Shown piece by piece: positions 24,879 through 33,560 of a stretch of DNA of 64,000 bases. Location: the NCBI GenBank assembly GCA_022827905.1, contig JAJEIQ010000003.1:1-64000 (forward strand), read 5' to 3'. A program made the position numbers and the translations under genes. Under the pieces are notes generated by a model. That model saw only the letters and a program-made list of their open reading frames with translations. It searched no databases and was not told the DNA's origin. Source of the DNA: Pseudomonadales bacterium. Lineage in GTDB: Bacteria > Pseudomonadota > Gammaproteobacteria > Pseudomonadales > Azotimanducaceae. Numbering within the stretch: the stretch's first letter is position 1; each line of letters starts with the position of its first letter.

Positions 24879-25949
24879 ATGAAGGTAGGGCTGTTGATGG
24901 TGTTCCAGAATTTCGAGGACGGAATCACCGATCAGGGTGCTTGGGAGCGGGACATTCACTTGGGCGGCTTGGCGGAGCCCTTGGGGTTCAACACCTTAAG
25001 TGCGGTTGAGCACCACTTCTTCAACTACGCCATGTCGCCGGACAACCTGCAGTACTTGAGCTACATGGCGGCCAAGACCGAGCACATCGGCCTGCTGACC
25101 GGGGCAGTCATCCTGCCGTGGCACGATCCCCTGCGCGTTGTCGAGCGCATGATCGTGCTCGATCATTTGAGCCAAGGCCGCGCCCTGTTCGGCATCGGCC
25201 GGGGCCTCGCCCGGCGCGAGTACGACACCTTCGGCGTGGACATGAACGAGGCGCGGGACCGCTTCGATGAGTCGGCGGAGATGATCATCCGCGCCTTGGA
25301 GACCGGCGTCATCGAAGGCGACGGTCCCTACTACAAGCAGGTGCGCACGGAGGTGCGTCCGCGTCCCTACGCCAGTTTCAAGGACCGCTTCTACGCGGTC
25401 GGCATGTCGTCGGATTCGGTGCCCGTGGTTGCCCGGCTCGGCGCCAAGATGATGAGCTTTGCGCAGAAGCCTTGGGCGGAGATGGCGCCCCACTTCGACC
25501 GCTACCGGACCCTCTACCGGGAGCACCACAACACCCAGCCGCCATCGCCGGTGTGCGTGGACTTCCTGAGCTGCGATGAATCCGCCGAACTCGCCGAAGC
25601 CAACGCGCGCAAGTACATGGCCAACTACTACATCACGGTCATGGAGCATTACGAGATGGCGGGCGAGCACTTCCGCAAGATGAAGGGCTACGGCGACTAT
25701 GCGGACAACGCCGAGCTGCTGAAGGACACCGGCATGGCGGACGCCGCCAACGCCTTCGTTGACATCAACACCTTCGGCACGCCGCAGCAGATCCTCGACA
25801 AGATGGACCAGCGGCGCCAGGACCTCGGCGATTTCGACCTCACCGTGCAGGTCAGCTACGGCGGCCTGACCGGCGAGCAGGCGGAGAAGAGCATCCGCCT
25901 GTTCGCCGACAAGGTGCTGCCCGAGCTGCAGTCCTGGCAGACGCACTAG
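24879..25949 (+). CDS. LLM-class flavin-dependent oxidoreductase
   Basis: A 356-residue luciferase-like monooxygenase-fold protein. Characteristic parts are LGFNTLSAVEHHFFNYAMSP, HIGLLTGAVILPWHDPLRVV and GRALFGIGRGLARREYDTFG. Enzymes of this type oxygenate or desaturate substrates with reduced flavin supplied by a separate reductase. GGGAGAG lies 4-5 bp before the ATG. It is separated from the acyl-CoA ligase by a REP-like element. It may supply the oxidative step to the acyl-CoA operon that follows. Confidence 0.88.
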   Translation: MKVGLLMVFQNFEDGITDQGAWERDIHLGGLAEPLGFNTLSAVEHHFFNYAMSPDNLQYLSYMAAKTEHIGLLTGAVILPWHDPLRVVERMIVLDHLSQGRALFGIGRGLARREYDTFGVDMNEARDRFDESAEMIIRALETGVIEGDGPYYKQVRTEVRPRPYASFKDRFYAVGMSSDSVPVVARLGAKMMSFAQKPWAEMAPHFDRYRTLYREHHNTQPPSPVCVDFLSCDESAELAEANARKYMANYYITVMEHYEMAGEHFRKMKGYGDYADNAELLKDTGMADAANAFVDINTFGTPQQILDKMDQRRQDLGDFDLTVQVSYGGLTGEQAEKSIRLFADKVLPELQSWQTH

Positions 25950-25995
25950 CAGGCCGTCCTTGCCAAGCGTCAGCTTGCGCTTGCGTTAGGGATTC

Positions 25996-26023
25996 CGAGG
26001 GCGGGACGCCCTCGCTCCGGGGA
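25996..26023. repeat. REP-like palindromic element, single copy
   Basis: A 7-bp perfect stem, CGAGGGC (25996-26002) and GCCCTCG (26008-26014), with loop GGGAC, followed by CTCCGGGGA. The same sequence, in either orientation, recurs at 39744-39819, 48401-48475 and 58311-58337. It lies between two co-directional genes and could act as a transcript-stabilising or attenuating hairpin. Confidence 0.75.
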
Positions 26024-26043
26024 ACACCGTCGAACGAATTGCC

Positions 26044-27591
26044 ATGAACATCGGCGACATTCCCGCCAAGTGGGCTAATCTTGACGCTGGCCGCCCGGCC
26101 TTGGTGGACATTCCCACCGGTCGGCGGCTGTCGTTTGGCGAGCTCGAGCAAGCGGTGCGCCGGCTGGCGAACGGCCTGCTCGGCTTGGGGCTGGCCAAGG
26201 GCGACCGGGTGGCGGTGCTGGCCAAGAACGGCATCGAGTACTTCGAGGTTTACTACGCCTGCGCCCGCGCCGGATTGATTGCCCAACCCTTGAACTGGCG
26301 GCTGGGCGTGCCGGAATTGGCCCGCATTCTTGAGGACGGCGAACCGTTGGCGCTGGTCACCTCCACGGACTTCGATGCCGAGCGCCAGGCCCTTGAAGGC
26401 CAAGTCGAAATTCCCCATTGGCTACAATACGGCCCGGGCGGGGACGACTCCTTTGAACGGCTCAAGGCCAGCGCAGACGATGCCAATCCCAAGACTGGGG
26501 CGGGTGGCGACGACCCGGTGCTCATCCTCTACACCGGCGGCACCACGGGCCTGTCCAAGGGAGCGCTGCACTCCCATCGCACCCTCACCATGGGCATGCT
26601 CAACCAGACAGTCGCCGAGCGCGTGGTGCCGAGCGACGTGTACATGCTCACCGGCCAGATGTTCCACATTCCGGTCGCCTTGGCCATGAACTACATGGCG
26701 CACGGCTGCCCGGTGGTGCTGATGAACTTCGACGCGGCCGAGGCGCTCGAGATCATTCAGGCCGAGCGGGTGTCGGCGTTCCTCGGCATCACCACCATGC
26801 TCAACTGGATGATGGCAGTGGACGGCTTCGACTGTTACGACCTGTCGAGCCTGCGCAACATCCAATACGGCGGCGGGCCGATGCCGGAAACCGTGGTCAA
26901 GGCGGCCTTGGACGCCTTCCCCTGCACCCTGATTCAGGGCTACGGCCAGACCGAAGGCATGACCATGACCTTTCTCTCCCAGGAGGACCATGCCGCCGCC
27001 GTGTCGGGCAACCGCCCGGAGCGGCTTAACTCCTGCGGACGGGAAGGCTTCGTCACCCGCGCCCGGGTGGTCGATGCGGCGGGACGAGACGTGCCCAAGG
27101 ATGGCCGTACGCCGGGTGAGATCGTCACTCAGTCCGAGGCCAACATGCTCGGCTATTGGCGCCAGCCGGACTTGACTGCCGAAACGCTGCGCGATGGCTG
27201 GATGTGGACTGGCGACGTGGCCACTTGGGATGAGGACAGCTACATTTTCATCGTCGATCGGGCCAAGGACATGATCATTTCCGGCGGCGAGAACATCTAC
27301 TCCACCCAGGTGGAAGCCGCCATTCACCAGCATCCGGGCGTTTTGGAGGCGGCGGTGATCGGCGTGCCCGACGACGAATGGGGCGAGGCGGTGAAGGCGG
27401 TGGTGGTGATGAAGCCGGGCAAGCGCGCCACCGAGGGGGAGATCATCGATACCGCCCGCACGCATCTCGCCTCCTACCAGAAGCCGCGCAGCGTGGACTT
27501 CGTGGACAGCCTGCCCAAGGCCCCCACCGGCAAGATTCTCAAGCGCGACCTGCGCGACCCCTATTGGCAGGCCCGGGGGCGTAAGGTCTGA
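26044..27591 (+). CDS. Acyl-CoA synthetase (AMP-forming)
   Basis: A 515-residue ANL-superfamily ligase. Adenylation motifs are complete: LYTGGTTGLSKGALHSH (A3), GYGQTEGMTM (A5), the A7/A8 stretch DGWMWTGDVATWDEDSYIFI followed by VDRAKDMIISGGENIY, and the C-terminal catalytic Lys in PTGKILKRDL. It activates a carboxylic acid to its CoA thioester via an acyl-adenylate. It starts the operon containing two MaoC-like subunits, a thiolase-fold protein and DUF35, so it probably activates the side-chain acid those enzymes shorten. Confidence 0.92.
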   Translation: MNIGDIPAKWANLDAGRPALVDIPTGRRLSFGELEQAVRRLANGLLGLGLAKGDRVAVLAKNGIEYFEVYYACARAGLIAQPLNWRLGVPELARILEDGEPLALVTSTDFDAERQALEGQVEIPHWLQYGPGGDDSFERLKASADDANPKTGAGGDDPVLILYTGGTTGLSKGALHSHRTLTMGMLNQTVAERVVPSDVYMLTGQMFHIPVALAMNYMAHGCPVVLMNFDAAEALEIIQAERVSAFLGITTMLNWMMAVDGFDCYDLSSLRNIQYGGGPMPETVVKAALDAFPCTLIQGYGQTEGMTMTFLSQEDHAAAVSGNRPERLNSCGREGFVTRARVVDAAGRDVPKDGRTPGEIVTQSEANMLGYWRQPDLTAETLRDGWMWTGDVATWDEDSYIFIVDRAKDMIISGGENIYSTQVEAAIHQHPGVLEAAVIGVPDDEWGEAVKAVVVMKPGKRATEGEIIDTARTHLASYQKPRSVDFVDSLPKAPTGKILKRDLRDPYWQARGRKV

Positions 27592-27595
27592 ACCT

Positions 27596-28048
27596 ATGGG
27601 CGTGCTTACTGCGGAACTCAAGGCCAACATAGGCAAGGCGGCGCCGCCAAGGACCGAGGTGGTCACCCGCCGCGACATCCGCAAGTACGCCATCGCCACC
27701 AACCAGCAGCAGCGCAAGTACCTTGATGGCGACGAAGCCCCGCCCCTGTACCATGTGGCGCTCTTCTGGGACGTGGTGGAACTCGATGAACTCACTCCAG
27801 ACGGCGTTTCCGTCGATGCCCTGCTGCCCAAGTTCCCCTTGGAGAAGGCCATGGCGGGCGGCCTGAACATCACCTACCACGACCGCATTCGCCCGGGCGA
27901 CGTGCTGGTGGGCGAGCGCACCCTGACCGACATTTACGAAAAGGAAGGCCGCTCGGGGCCGCTGATCTTCTACGAAGTGGTGCTCGAAGTGCGCCGTGAG
28001 GACGGCAGCCCGGTGATCACGGAAAAGACCACGAGGATCCTGCGATGA
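27596..28048 (+). CDS. MaoC-like N-terminal hot-dog hydratase subunit
   Basis: A 150-residue single hot-dog domain of the MaoC_dehydrat_N/FAS1-like type (VTRRDIRKYAIATNQQQRKY, PPLYHVALFWDV, GGLNITYHDRIRPGDVLVGE). It lacks the catalytic Asp/His of hydratase II and normally pairs with a catalytic MaoC partner, here the next gene, whose ATG overlaps this stop. Such heteromers (for example ChsH1/ChsH2) hydrate enoyl-CoA intermediates, including steroid side chains. It follows the ligase by 4 bp. Confidence 0.8.
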   Translation: MGVLTAELKANIGKAAPPRTEVVTRRDIRKYAIATNQQQRKYLDGDEAPPLYHVALFWDVVELDELTPDGVSVDALLPKFPLEKAMAGGLNITYHDRIRPGDVLVGERTLTDIYEKEGRSGPLIFYEVVLEVRREDGSPVITEKTTRILR

Positions 28049-28464
28049 GCACAATGTCCATCGCGGCGTTGCAGCCGGGCGAAGAATTGCCCCCACAGAA
28101 CCACAGCCCGGACAACGTTCAGCTTTTCTTCTACAACGCCGCGCTCTGGAACGCCCACCGCATCCACTACGACCTGCCCTACGCCACCGACGTGGAAGGC
28201 TATCCGGGCTTGGTCATCGCCGGCCCCTTGTTGGGCGATTGGCTTGGCCAGTGCGTGGAGGCCTGGCTGGGAGAGGGCGGCGCGTTGCTCAATCTGGAGT
28301 ATTCCAATCGCGGCGCTGCCTACATCGGCGAAACCCTCACCGTCGGCGGAACCGTGGAGGCGGTGAACGCCGCCAAGGGCGAAGTGACCTTGGCGCTGCA
28401 CATCCGCAATGAAGCGGGCGATGTCATCACGCCGGGACGGGCCTTGGTCAGGCTGCATGGCTGA
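28045..28464 (+). CDS. MaoC-like hydratase, catalytic subunit
   Basis: A 139-residue hot-dog protein. NAHRIHYDLPYATDVEGYPG carries the hydratase II-type Asp/His region, and GLVIAGPLLGDWL and RGAAYIGETLTVGGTV follow. It likely adds water to an enoyl-CoA together with the N-terminal-type subunit upstream (4-bp ATGA overlap). The next gene's start also overlaps its end, so ligase, hydratase subunits and thiolase-fold protein are translationally chained. Confidence 0.82.
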   Translation: MSTMSIAALQPGEELPPQNHSPDNVQLFFYNAALWNAHRIHYDLPYATDVEGYPGLVIAGPLLGDWLGQCVEAWLGEGGALLNLEYSNRGAAYIGETLTVGGTVEAVNAAKGEVTLALHIRNEAGDVITPGRALVRLHG

Positions 28465-29632
28465 GGGCGGGTCAGTGCGCGGCAAGGTCGCCGTCATTGG
28501 CGTTGGCGACACCGAGGTGGGCAAGATCCCGGAACATAGCGCCACGGGCCTGTGCATCGATGCCGCCAAGCGGGCGCTGGACGATGCAGGGCTCACCAAG
28601 AACGACATCGACGGGCTGGTCACCTGCAACAGCATGGCCGAGCCGCATATGTACCACGCCGAAGCGATGGCGGAGCACTTGCAGATCTTTCCCAGCTACT
28701 GCGTCAGCGCCGGAGCAGGCGGCGGCACCACATTTGCGGTGCTCTACCAGGCGGCCTTGGCCATCATGCACGGGGTCTGCAATCGGGTGCTGATCAGCAT
28801 GGCGGATAGCTTGCGCACTGGGCTCACGCGGGAGCAGGCCATGGTGATGCAGTCCTCTTCCGGCCATCCCCAATTCGAAACGCCTTACGGTGCGACGGTG
28901 CCCGGCTACTATGCCCTGATCGCCAACGCCTACATGCACCGATACGGCGTTACCGCGGAGCAGATGGCCGCGGTAGCGGTCACCGCCCGAGCCCATGCAG
29001 CGCTGCACCCCGGTGCCCAGATGCGCACGCCGCTGACCGTGGAGGACGTGCTGGCCAGCCGCATGATCGCCGACCCCCTGCGCCTGCTCGATTGCTCCTT
29101 GGTCTCCGATGGCGGCGCGGCGGTGGTGCTGGCCCGCGCCGAGGAGGCCGGCGACCGTCCGCACCCGCCGGTCTATCTGCTCGGTGCCGGGGAGGGGCAT
29201 GGCCATGAACACATCAGCCAAGCCAGCGACCTGACCTCGTCCCATGCCCGCCAAGCCGGGGAGCGGGCCTACGCCATGGCCGGATTAGGCCCGCAGGATA
29301 TTGATTTCATTGAACTCTATGATTGCTTTACGCCAGTGGTGCTGATTGAGTTGGAAGACTTGGGCTTCTGCGGGCGAGGGGAGGCGGGCGCCTTTGTCGC
29401 CGAGGGGCACACGCGGCTGGGCGGCGCCCTGCCGATGAACACCCACGGCGGCCTGCTCTCGCACTCCCACCCCGGCAACCCCGGCGCGATGTTCGCGCTC
29501 ACCGAAGCCGTGCGCCAATTGCGCGGCGAAGCGGGCGAACGTCAGGTGGCCGACGCGGAGGTGGCCTTGATCCACGCCCAGGGCGGCATCCTGTCGAGCC
29601 ATTGCACCGCGATTCTGGGCCGGGACCGATGA
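28457..29632 (+). CDS. Thiolase-fold lipid-transfer protein, possible side-chain aldolase
   Basis: A protein of about 391 residues with SCP2-thiolase fold: VAVIGVGDTEVGK at the start, DIDGLVTCNSMAEPHMY, then SYCVSAGAGGGTTFAVLYQA. The end is unusual for a working thiolase: NTHGGLLSHSHPGNPGA replaces the standard GGALAxGHPxG, and HAQGGILSSHCTAILGRD replaces the C-terminal CxGGG motif. Ltp2-type retro-aldolases of steroid degradation show this kind of change and depend on a DUF35 partner, which is encoded directly downstream. Start ATG 28457 overlaps the MaoC gene by 8 bp. Aldolase activity is an inference. Confidence 0.82.
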   Translation: MAEGGSVRGKVAVIGVGDTEVGKIPEHSATGLCIDAAKRALDDAGLTKNDIDGLVTCNSMAEPHMYHAEAMAEHLQIFPSYCVSAGAGGGTTFAVLYQAALAIMHGVCNRVLISMADSLRTGLTREQAMVMQSSSGHPQFETPYGATVPGYYALIANAYMHRYGVTAEQMAAVAVTARAHAALHPGAQMRTPLTVEDVLASRMIADPLRLLDCSLVSDGGAAVVLARAEEAGDRPHPPVYLLGAGEGHGHEHISQASDLTSSHARQAGERAYAMAGLGPQDIDFIELYDCFTPVVLIELEDLGFCGRGEAGAFVAEGHTRLGGALPMNTHGGLLSHSHPGNPGAMFALTEAVRQLRGEAGERQVADAEVALIHAQGGILSSHCTAILGRDR

Positions 29633-30033
29633 ACGGCAAGCCCCTGCCGCCGATCAACCCTGCCAGCCAGCCCTTTTGGGACGCCTGCGCCCAAGGCCGC
29701 CTGCTGCTGCAGCGCTGCGGTGACTGCGGCCACTTGCAGTTCTACCCACGCCTGTTGTGCGCCGCCTGCGGCAGCCGCAACCTGGAATGGGCACAGGCCT
29801 CGGGCCGCGGCACGGTGAAGACCTTTACCATCATCCGGCGCGCCGTCAGCGCCGCCTTCGAGCCGGACGCGCCCTACGCGGTGGCGCTGGTTGAACTCGA
29901 GGAGGGACCGACCCTGATGAGCAACATCATCGGCTGTGATCCGGCCAGCGTCGCCATCGGCCTGCCGGTTCGAGTCGCCTTCGAGGGGCGGGGGGAGGGC
30001 ATCGCCGTGCCCCAGTTTGAGCCCGCCGCCTAA
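29629..30033 (+). CDS. DUF35 zinc-ribbon/OB-fold protein
   Basis: A 134-residue DUF35 protein. The N-terminal rubredoxin-like zinc ribbon has two Cys pairs (RCGDCGHLQFYP, LLCAACGSRN), and an OB-fold follows (GRGTVKTFTIIRR, VALVELEEGPTLMSNIIG). DUF35 proteins bind acyl-CoA and form complexes with thiolase-fold partners. In steroid side-chain aldolases they are required for activity. ATG 29629 overlaps the thiolase-fold gene's stop (ATGA). Confidence 0.88.
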   Translation: MNGKPLPPINPASQPFWDACAQGRLLLQRCGDCGHLQFYPRLLCAACGSRNLEWAQASGRGTVKTFTIIRRAVSAAFEPDAPYAVALVELEEGPTLMSNIIGCDPASVAIGLPVRVAFEGRGEGIAVPQFEPAA

Positions 30034-30065
30034 GCCCATTCAAAACACAGGAGACCAGTCAGCCC

Positions 30066-30545
30066 ATGGATCGCACCGTTCAACTCGCCCAAGCCCGCTT
30101 CGTTATCGAGGAGATCATGTTCCGCTATGCGGAACGGCTCGATGCGGGTGACTTGGAAGGCCTTTCCGCCCTATTCGCCCGAGGCAGCATCAAGCCTGCG
30201 GTGGGAGAACCCGTGAAGGGTGCCGAAGAGGTCCTCAAGCTCTATTCCACCGTGGTCAAGTTCTACGACGCGGACGAAAACCCCGTTCCCTACCAACGCG
30301 GCCAATGCACCCCGCGCACCCGCCACCTAACCACCAACCTGATCTTCGATTTCGACAACGCGGTCAAGGCGGCGACGGTGCGCAGCGTTTTCACCGTCTA
30401 TCAAACTCTAGCTGGCCGCAATGAAATCGTCGCGGGTGGACGCTACGTCGACCGGTTCGTGCGCACCCTGCAAGGTTGGCACCTCGATGAACGGCAGATC
30501 ATCATCGACAACGCGGGTGACATGAGCAGGCATTTGAATGACTGA
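30066..30545 (+). CDS. SnoaL-like NTF2-fold protein
   Basis: A 159-residue SnoaL_4-type domain: ARFVIEEIMFRYAERLDAGD (N-terminal helices), LEGLSALFARGSI, TPRTRHLTTNLIFDFDN and the final strands GGRYVDRFVRTLQGWHLDER. Members include dehydratases, isomerases and binding proteins in polyketide, steroid and aromatic catabolism. A GGAGACCAG site precedes the ATG. The gene overlaps the downstream hydratase by 8 bp, so a shared role in the acyl-CoA operon is likely. Confidence 0.78.
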   Translation: MDRTVQLAQARFVIEEIMFRYAERLDAGDLEGLSALFARGSIKPAVGEPVKGAEEVLKLYSTVVKFYDADENPVPYQRGQCTPRTRHLTTNLIFDFDNAVKAATVRSVFTVYQTLAGRNEIVAGGRYVDRFVRTLQGWHLDERQIIIDNAGDMSRHLND

Positions 30546-31263
30546 GTCCATGGACGGGAAGCAGGGTTTGGCCAGCGACATGGCCGCGGCCATCCGCGAT
30601 GGGAAGACGCTCCCAAGGATGCCCGCAGACCTAGGCATCGACGAGGCCTACGAACTGCAAAAGGCGGTGGTCGCGGCCGTGTCCGGTGGCTCGGTGGCGG
30701 GCCTCAAAGCGGGCCTCACCGCCGCCGCGGCGCAAGCCCAGTTCGGGGTCACCCATCCCCTCATCGGCAGCCTTTACGAGCAGGGCCGCAGGCTCCCCGG
30801 CGTCTCATTCCCCGGTGCACCGGGCGTCATGCTGGAGTGCGAAATCGGCGTTGTGATCGACGCCCAAGGCTCACCCAAGGCGGCCGGCCCGGTCATCGAA
30901 GTGCCGCGCATGGCCTTTGCGACTCCGCAGGACGCCAACGGCGTCAACCTGCTCGCCTGCAACATCGCCGCCGACCGCTACATCGCCGGCGCCCAGTTGC
31001 CGATGCTGGAATCCTACGAAGACATTGAAGCGCGTCTCATCCGAGACGGCGAAACCGTCAGCGCCGCGCCCGCCACGGAGGCATTGGGCGGACCGGGCCC
31101 GGCATTGGAGTGGATGCTAGATGAAGCCCGGCGGCGCGGACTTCCCATCCAGGACGGCATGCTGCTGATCACCGGCGCGATCGGCGGCATCCACCCAGCC
31201 AAGCCGGGCAGCTACCGCGCGGACTACGGCGCTTTGGGAAGCGTTGAATTCACTGTTACCTGA
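30538..31263 (+). CDS. 2-keto-4-pentenoate hydratase-like (FAH family) enzyme
   Basis: A 241-residue member of the FAH/MhpD family. Visible features are the N-terminal helix (YELQKAVVAAVSG), VAGLKAGLTAAAAQAQFGVT, the metal-binding region MLECEIGVVID (Glu-x-Glu) and the end GALGSVEFTV. It probably hydrates a 2-oxo-4-enoate or a related product of ring or side-chain cleavage, with Mg2+ or Mn2+. It closes the acyl-CoA operon. The 31264-31430 interval after it holds no feature I can identify beyond the next gene's ribosome site. Confidence 0.8.
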   Translation: MTESMDGKQGLASDMAAAIRDGKTLPRMPADLGIDEAYELQKAVVAAVSGGSVAGLKAGLTAAAAQAQFGVTHPLIGSLYEQGRRLPGVSFPGAPGVMLECEIGVVIDAQGSPKAAGPVIEVPRMAFATPQDANGVNLLACNIAADRYIAGAQLPMLESYEDIEARLIRDGETVSAAPATEALGGPGPALEWMLDEARRRGLPIQDGMLLITGAIGGIHPAKPGSYRADYGALGSVEFTVT

Positions 31264-31430
31264 TGTGAACCGATTCCGCCGGAGCGGATTGTGGAGTGAT
31301 CTCCCACAAGTTGCCGGGCCGATTTCCCAAGAAACTAGAGAGATTTCCTACAGACGGGCTCTTGCCGAGGCTTTAGCTTCTTGCCTTTGCAGGCGACCAA
31401 CTGTCGCCCGCAGTCGCAAGGAGAACTCTG

Positions 31431-32516
31431 ATGGCGAAGCCTGTAATGACAGGCGGCGTCCGGCAGCCCGGGCGGGACCCGGTTTACAAGGACATATACG
31501 GTCACGCCTTCATGGTAGCCGAACTGCTGCGTTTGCTGCTCGCTCAAAGCTCGGCGGGCATGGCCTTGCTCGCGGCCTTGGACCTGTCTTCACTGGAGAG
31601 GGAGGCCGAGCAGTCGGTGTCCAAGCGGCACCGCTCCGGTGCCCGCGACATGGTTTGGCGGGTGAAGCTGAGTTCACCCGACGGCGGCGAATGGCTGCGC
31701 CTATTCCTGTTCCTGGAGTTCCAGTCCGACGTGGACTTTCTCATGCCGCTGCGGGTGCGCACCTACTTCGATGACTTCCAGATGGAACTTTGGCGCGGCA
31801 AGCGTTTTGGCGCCAACAGCCGCCTGCAGCCCGCGTTGGCGATCGTAGTGCATGCAGGCCAGTCGAAGTGGCGCGCAGCGCAAAGGGTGGCGGAACTCGT
31901 CGCGCCGGAACCGTTGGACATGGGGAAGGGCGAAGCCGAACCGGACATAAGTCCCGGCGCCCTGTTCGCTGGCGACGGCTACCTGCTGCTGGACAGCGGG
32001 CAGTTGACGCCGGACGATGGACACGAACACAATGCGGCATGGCTGCTGGCCGCGTTTGAAAACCCATCGCCGGAGCATCTGGCGGCTTGGATTGCGGCGT
32101 TGCGCAAGCGGCTCGCCGCGCCAGAACTCAAGGCACTGCAGGAAACCATCCTGCGCTGGGCGGACTGGGTGGTGCGGCAACGAATCGGATTGGACATGGG
32201 AGTGAGTGACATGGCGCAGGTAGACGCGCTGCAAGCGGAGGGCGAACTGGAGGATTACATGGAGGCCCGCCGCCGGGCGTGGATGGAGGAGTACCGTGAG
32301 GAACGGCGCCAGGAGAGGCGTGACGAGGTTTTTCGGGACAGTCGGCTATTGCTGGCTGGTCTGGCCACCCGTCGGTTTGGCCCCCAGGTCGGCCAGCGCC
32401 TCGCAGAATTGGAGACTGATGTAGATGACCAAGCCCGCTTTGAAATGGTCTGTCGTCTGATCCTCGACTCCGCCAATGGAGACGAACTACTGAGGAGCCT
32501 TGATGCGGGAGGTTGA
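31431..32516 (+). CDS. Rpn-family PD-(D/E)XK nuclease / transposase_31-like
   Basis: A 361-residue protein of the recombination-promoting nuclease (Rpn, 'putative transposase YhgA') type. The N-terminal nuclease has DPVYKDIYGHAFMVAELLR, a catalytic Asp in SGARDMVWRVKL and Glu in LFLFLEFQSDVDFLMPLRV. The C-terminus has a charged coiled stretch (EEYREERRQERRDEVFRDSR) and an LLAGLATRRFGP tail like DUF4351. Such proteins raise RecA-independent recombination, and some are linked to phage defence. AAGGAG precedes the ATG. No terminal repeats are visible around it, so I treat it as a gene rather than a transposon. Confidence 0.75.
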   Translation: MAKPVMTGGVRQPGRDPVYKDIYGHAFMVAELLRLLLAQSSAGMALLAALDLSSLEREAEQSVSKRHRSGARDMVWRVKLSSPDGGEWLRLFLFLEFQSDVDFLMPLRVRTYFDDFQMELWRGKRFGANSRLQPALAIVVHAGQSKWRAAQRVAELVAPEPLDMGKGEAEPDISPGALFAGDGYLLLDSGQLTPDDGHEHNAAWLLAAFENPSPEHLAAWIAALRKRLAAPELKALQETILRWADWVVRQRIGLDMGVSDMAQVDALQAEGELEDYMEARRRAWMEEYREERRQERRDEVFRDSRLLLAGLATRRFGPQVGQRLAELETDVDDQARFEMVCRLILDSANGDELLRSLDAGG

Positions 32517-32603
32517 GCTTCAGGATTCCCAGATCCGCGCAAAGTCGGTCAACAGCTGGATGCTATAGCGTCAGGCTAATCGGCCATCCATGAGGGTTGC
32601 GAT

Positions 32604-33317
32604 ATGGCAGAGGTGATGGCAGTTGAGTCGATGGTCGAGGCCGAGTGGATTCTGGAGGGGGGCTACTGGACCAAGCTTCGGTTCCCTTTCCAGCTAGCCA
32701 ATGGGAGCTGGAGTGACATCGACGTTCTTTCATACCAACCCGAAAAGAAGCACTTGGTCATTTCGGAAGTGAAGGTCCGAGGTCCCAAGCAATGGGTTGG
32801 GGCCTACACAGAGGATACGAAGCAGAACTACGGAAGTATCCTTGATTACGACGGAAACAACTATTTCTCGTTAATTCGGCACTTGCCAAGGTGTTGCGAG
32901 GATGGCGTGGTTTTCGATAGCTTCGCACGTTCGGTCAAGCGCCTGACCTTCCAGCTAGTCTCGAACTACGTCATTGACGGGTTGCTCAAAGCCGAGGCGG
33001 AACAGGAGGTGGCTGATGCCATCAAGGAGTCGCCGGATGTGCCGCCCATCAAAGTGGATGTCGTGCTCGAAAGTACGCTTGAAGTTATGGCACGAGTCAT
33101 CAAGAAGGAGCGCACATGCAACCAAGGGCGCAGGTACGGTCATCCTCTGCTCGACATGGCAAGGGAACTAAACAGATACCTTGAGCCGACGATCAGATAT
33201 GCTGGCAGGGGAAGCGCGAAGACCGACGCTGTCAAAAAGCAGGCGCTTTGGCCGCTTTGGGATGCGCTTGAATCGGGAAGGCCGTTCGCGGTCGTTGGCG
33301 ATCGCCCTGCAGAGTAG
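32604..33317 (+). CDS. Uncharacterised protein with PD-(D/E)XK-like core
   Basis: A 237-residue protein. The N-terminal half fits a restriction-endonuclease-like fold: an early Glu (VEAEWILEGGYWTKLRF), SWSDIDVLSYQPEKKHLVIS with a candidate catalytic Asp, then EVKVRGP supplying Glu-x-Lys. The C-terminal half is helical and unrecognised. It may be an orphan nuclease or a degenerate defence gene. GAGGG lies about 7 bp before the ATG. It has no partner gene. The 33318-33560 interval downstream shows nothing identifiable. Confidence 0.55.
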   Translation: MAEVMAVESMVEAEWILEGGYWTKLRFPFQLANGSWSDIDVLSYQPEKKHLVISEVKVRGPKQWVGAYTEDTKQNYGSILDYDGNNYFSLIRHLPRCCEDGVVFDSFARSVKRLTFQLVSNYVIDGLLKAEAEQEVADAIKESPDVPPIKVDVVLESTLEVMARVIKKERTCNQGRRYGHPLLDMARELNRYLEPTIRYAGRGSAKTDAVKKQALWPLWDALESGRPFAVVGDRPAE

Positions 33318-33560
33318 GCTATGACGGCTGTGGCGGACTCCCTAACGAGCTCGCCGCATGCGCGTTGCGGGGCCGGGAAAGGACTCTTGTATGCCCGCCC
33401 AACCCGCCAGAAAGCCGATTCCGAGGTGACATCGCGATTGTGATGGGCCAAGGGCATCCGCTTGGTGGCCTATGTTCATCGTCCATCCCCGTAGCCCACG
33501 TTTGGGCGAGCGCCGAATAGCCGCAGTAGTATGCGGCGCACCAAAACAAGGAGCATCCGC

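Noticed and set aside
31431..32516. A complete transposon around the Rpn-type gene
   Set aside because: No terminal inverted repeats or target-site duplication could be found flanking it.
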